DNA of 5,636 nucleotides from Bacteroidales bacterium. Lineage in GTDB: Bacteria; Bacteroidota; Bacteroidia; Bacteroidales; JAOZTL01. The stretch is taken from assembly GCA_029942205.1 (NCBI GenBank), contig JAOZTL010000236.1, forward strand, positions 1-5,636. The letters are read 5' to 3'. Numbering within the stretch: position 1 is the stretch's first letter; the number at the start of each line of letters is the position of its first letter. A model generated the notes under the pieces. It saw nothing but the letters and a program-made list of their open reading frames with translations. It ran no database searches and was not told where the DNA came from. Made by a program: the position numbers and the translations under genes. Positions 5,552-5,636 of this stretch are shown here, piece by piece.

Positions 5552-5575
5552 AAGGCCTTTGACCTATTTGATGTT
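5552..5575 (+). repeat. Intergenic repeat, copy 6 (truncated)
   Basis: AAGGCCTTTGACCTATTTGATGTT is aligned head-to-tail with copy 5; this is the head and start of the box. Identity is lost after GATGTT, where TTGCTTACG would be expected but AATTGTAAAGG follows. The remaining sequence to the window end (5576-5636) shows no gene start or clear promoter. TAATTTG at 5620-5626 is one base short of a -7 box. Confidence 0.65.
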
Positions 5576-5636
5576 AATTGTAAAGGCTCTATTCCATAAC
5601 ATTGTTGGTGAAAATATTGTAATTTGGCATGATTTT

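Noticed and set aside
5602..5626. TTG and TAATTTG considered as a rightward promoter at the window edge
   Set aside because: The -7 box is one base short of TAnnTTTG and the spacing is too small. The window ends before any gene can be seen.

Overview
The window is AT-rich bacterial DNA that reads as Bacteroidota, probably a marine flavobacterial or cytophagal-type genome. Three things suggest this: promoter-like boxes of the TAnnTTTG type in place of E. coli -10 boxes, A-rich leaders without Shine-Dalgarno sequences, and FKBP lipoproteins followed by the charged helical linker common in this phylum. The genus cannot be fixed from the sequence alone.

Layout from left to right. Positions 1-191 are non-coding, with two small palindromes and a possible decayed repeat. 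A PhnP-like metallo-beta-lactamase-fold hydrolase runs leftward (192-953) from a TTG start. A 293-bp divergent spacer holds two tandem copies of a short repeat and two back-to-back promoters. A short RsmI-like SAM-dependent methyltransferase runs rightward (1247-1954). It converges on a single-domain FKBP lipoprotein (2109-2582, minus), and two inverted repeat copies fill the gap between their stop codons. A 245-bp spacer contains a promoter with an adjacent palindrome, a small hairpin and a strong intrinsic terminator. Then come a two-domain FKBP lipoprotein (2828-3700, minus) and an acyl-CoA synthetase-like adenylate-forming enzyme (3776-5473, minus), which may form a two-gene operon ending at that terminator. 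Two more tandem repeat copies lie upstream of the synthetase.

The genes are ordinary: envelope protein folding (two FKBPs), RNA-methylase-like, phosphodiesterase-like and acyl-activating functions. They do not form an obvious pathway. The most unusual content is between the genes. Six clear copies and one doubtful copy of a 40-70 nt repeat occur within 5.6 kb. Each has a small hairpin head (consensus AAGGTCTTCGACCT) followed by a conserved box (TTTGATGTTGCTTACGCA). They occur as direct pairs or an inverted pair, and most lie within about 15 nt of a start or stop codon. This looks like a REP/BIME-like or MITE-like family that may act as terminators or leader elements. I do not recognise it as a named element.
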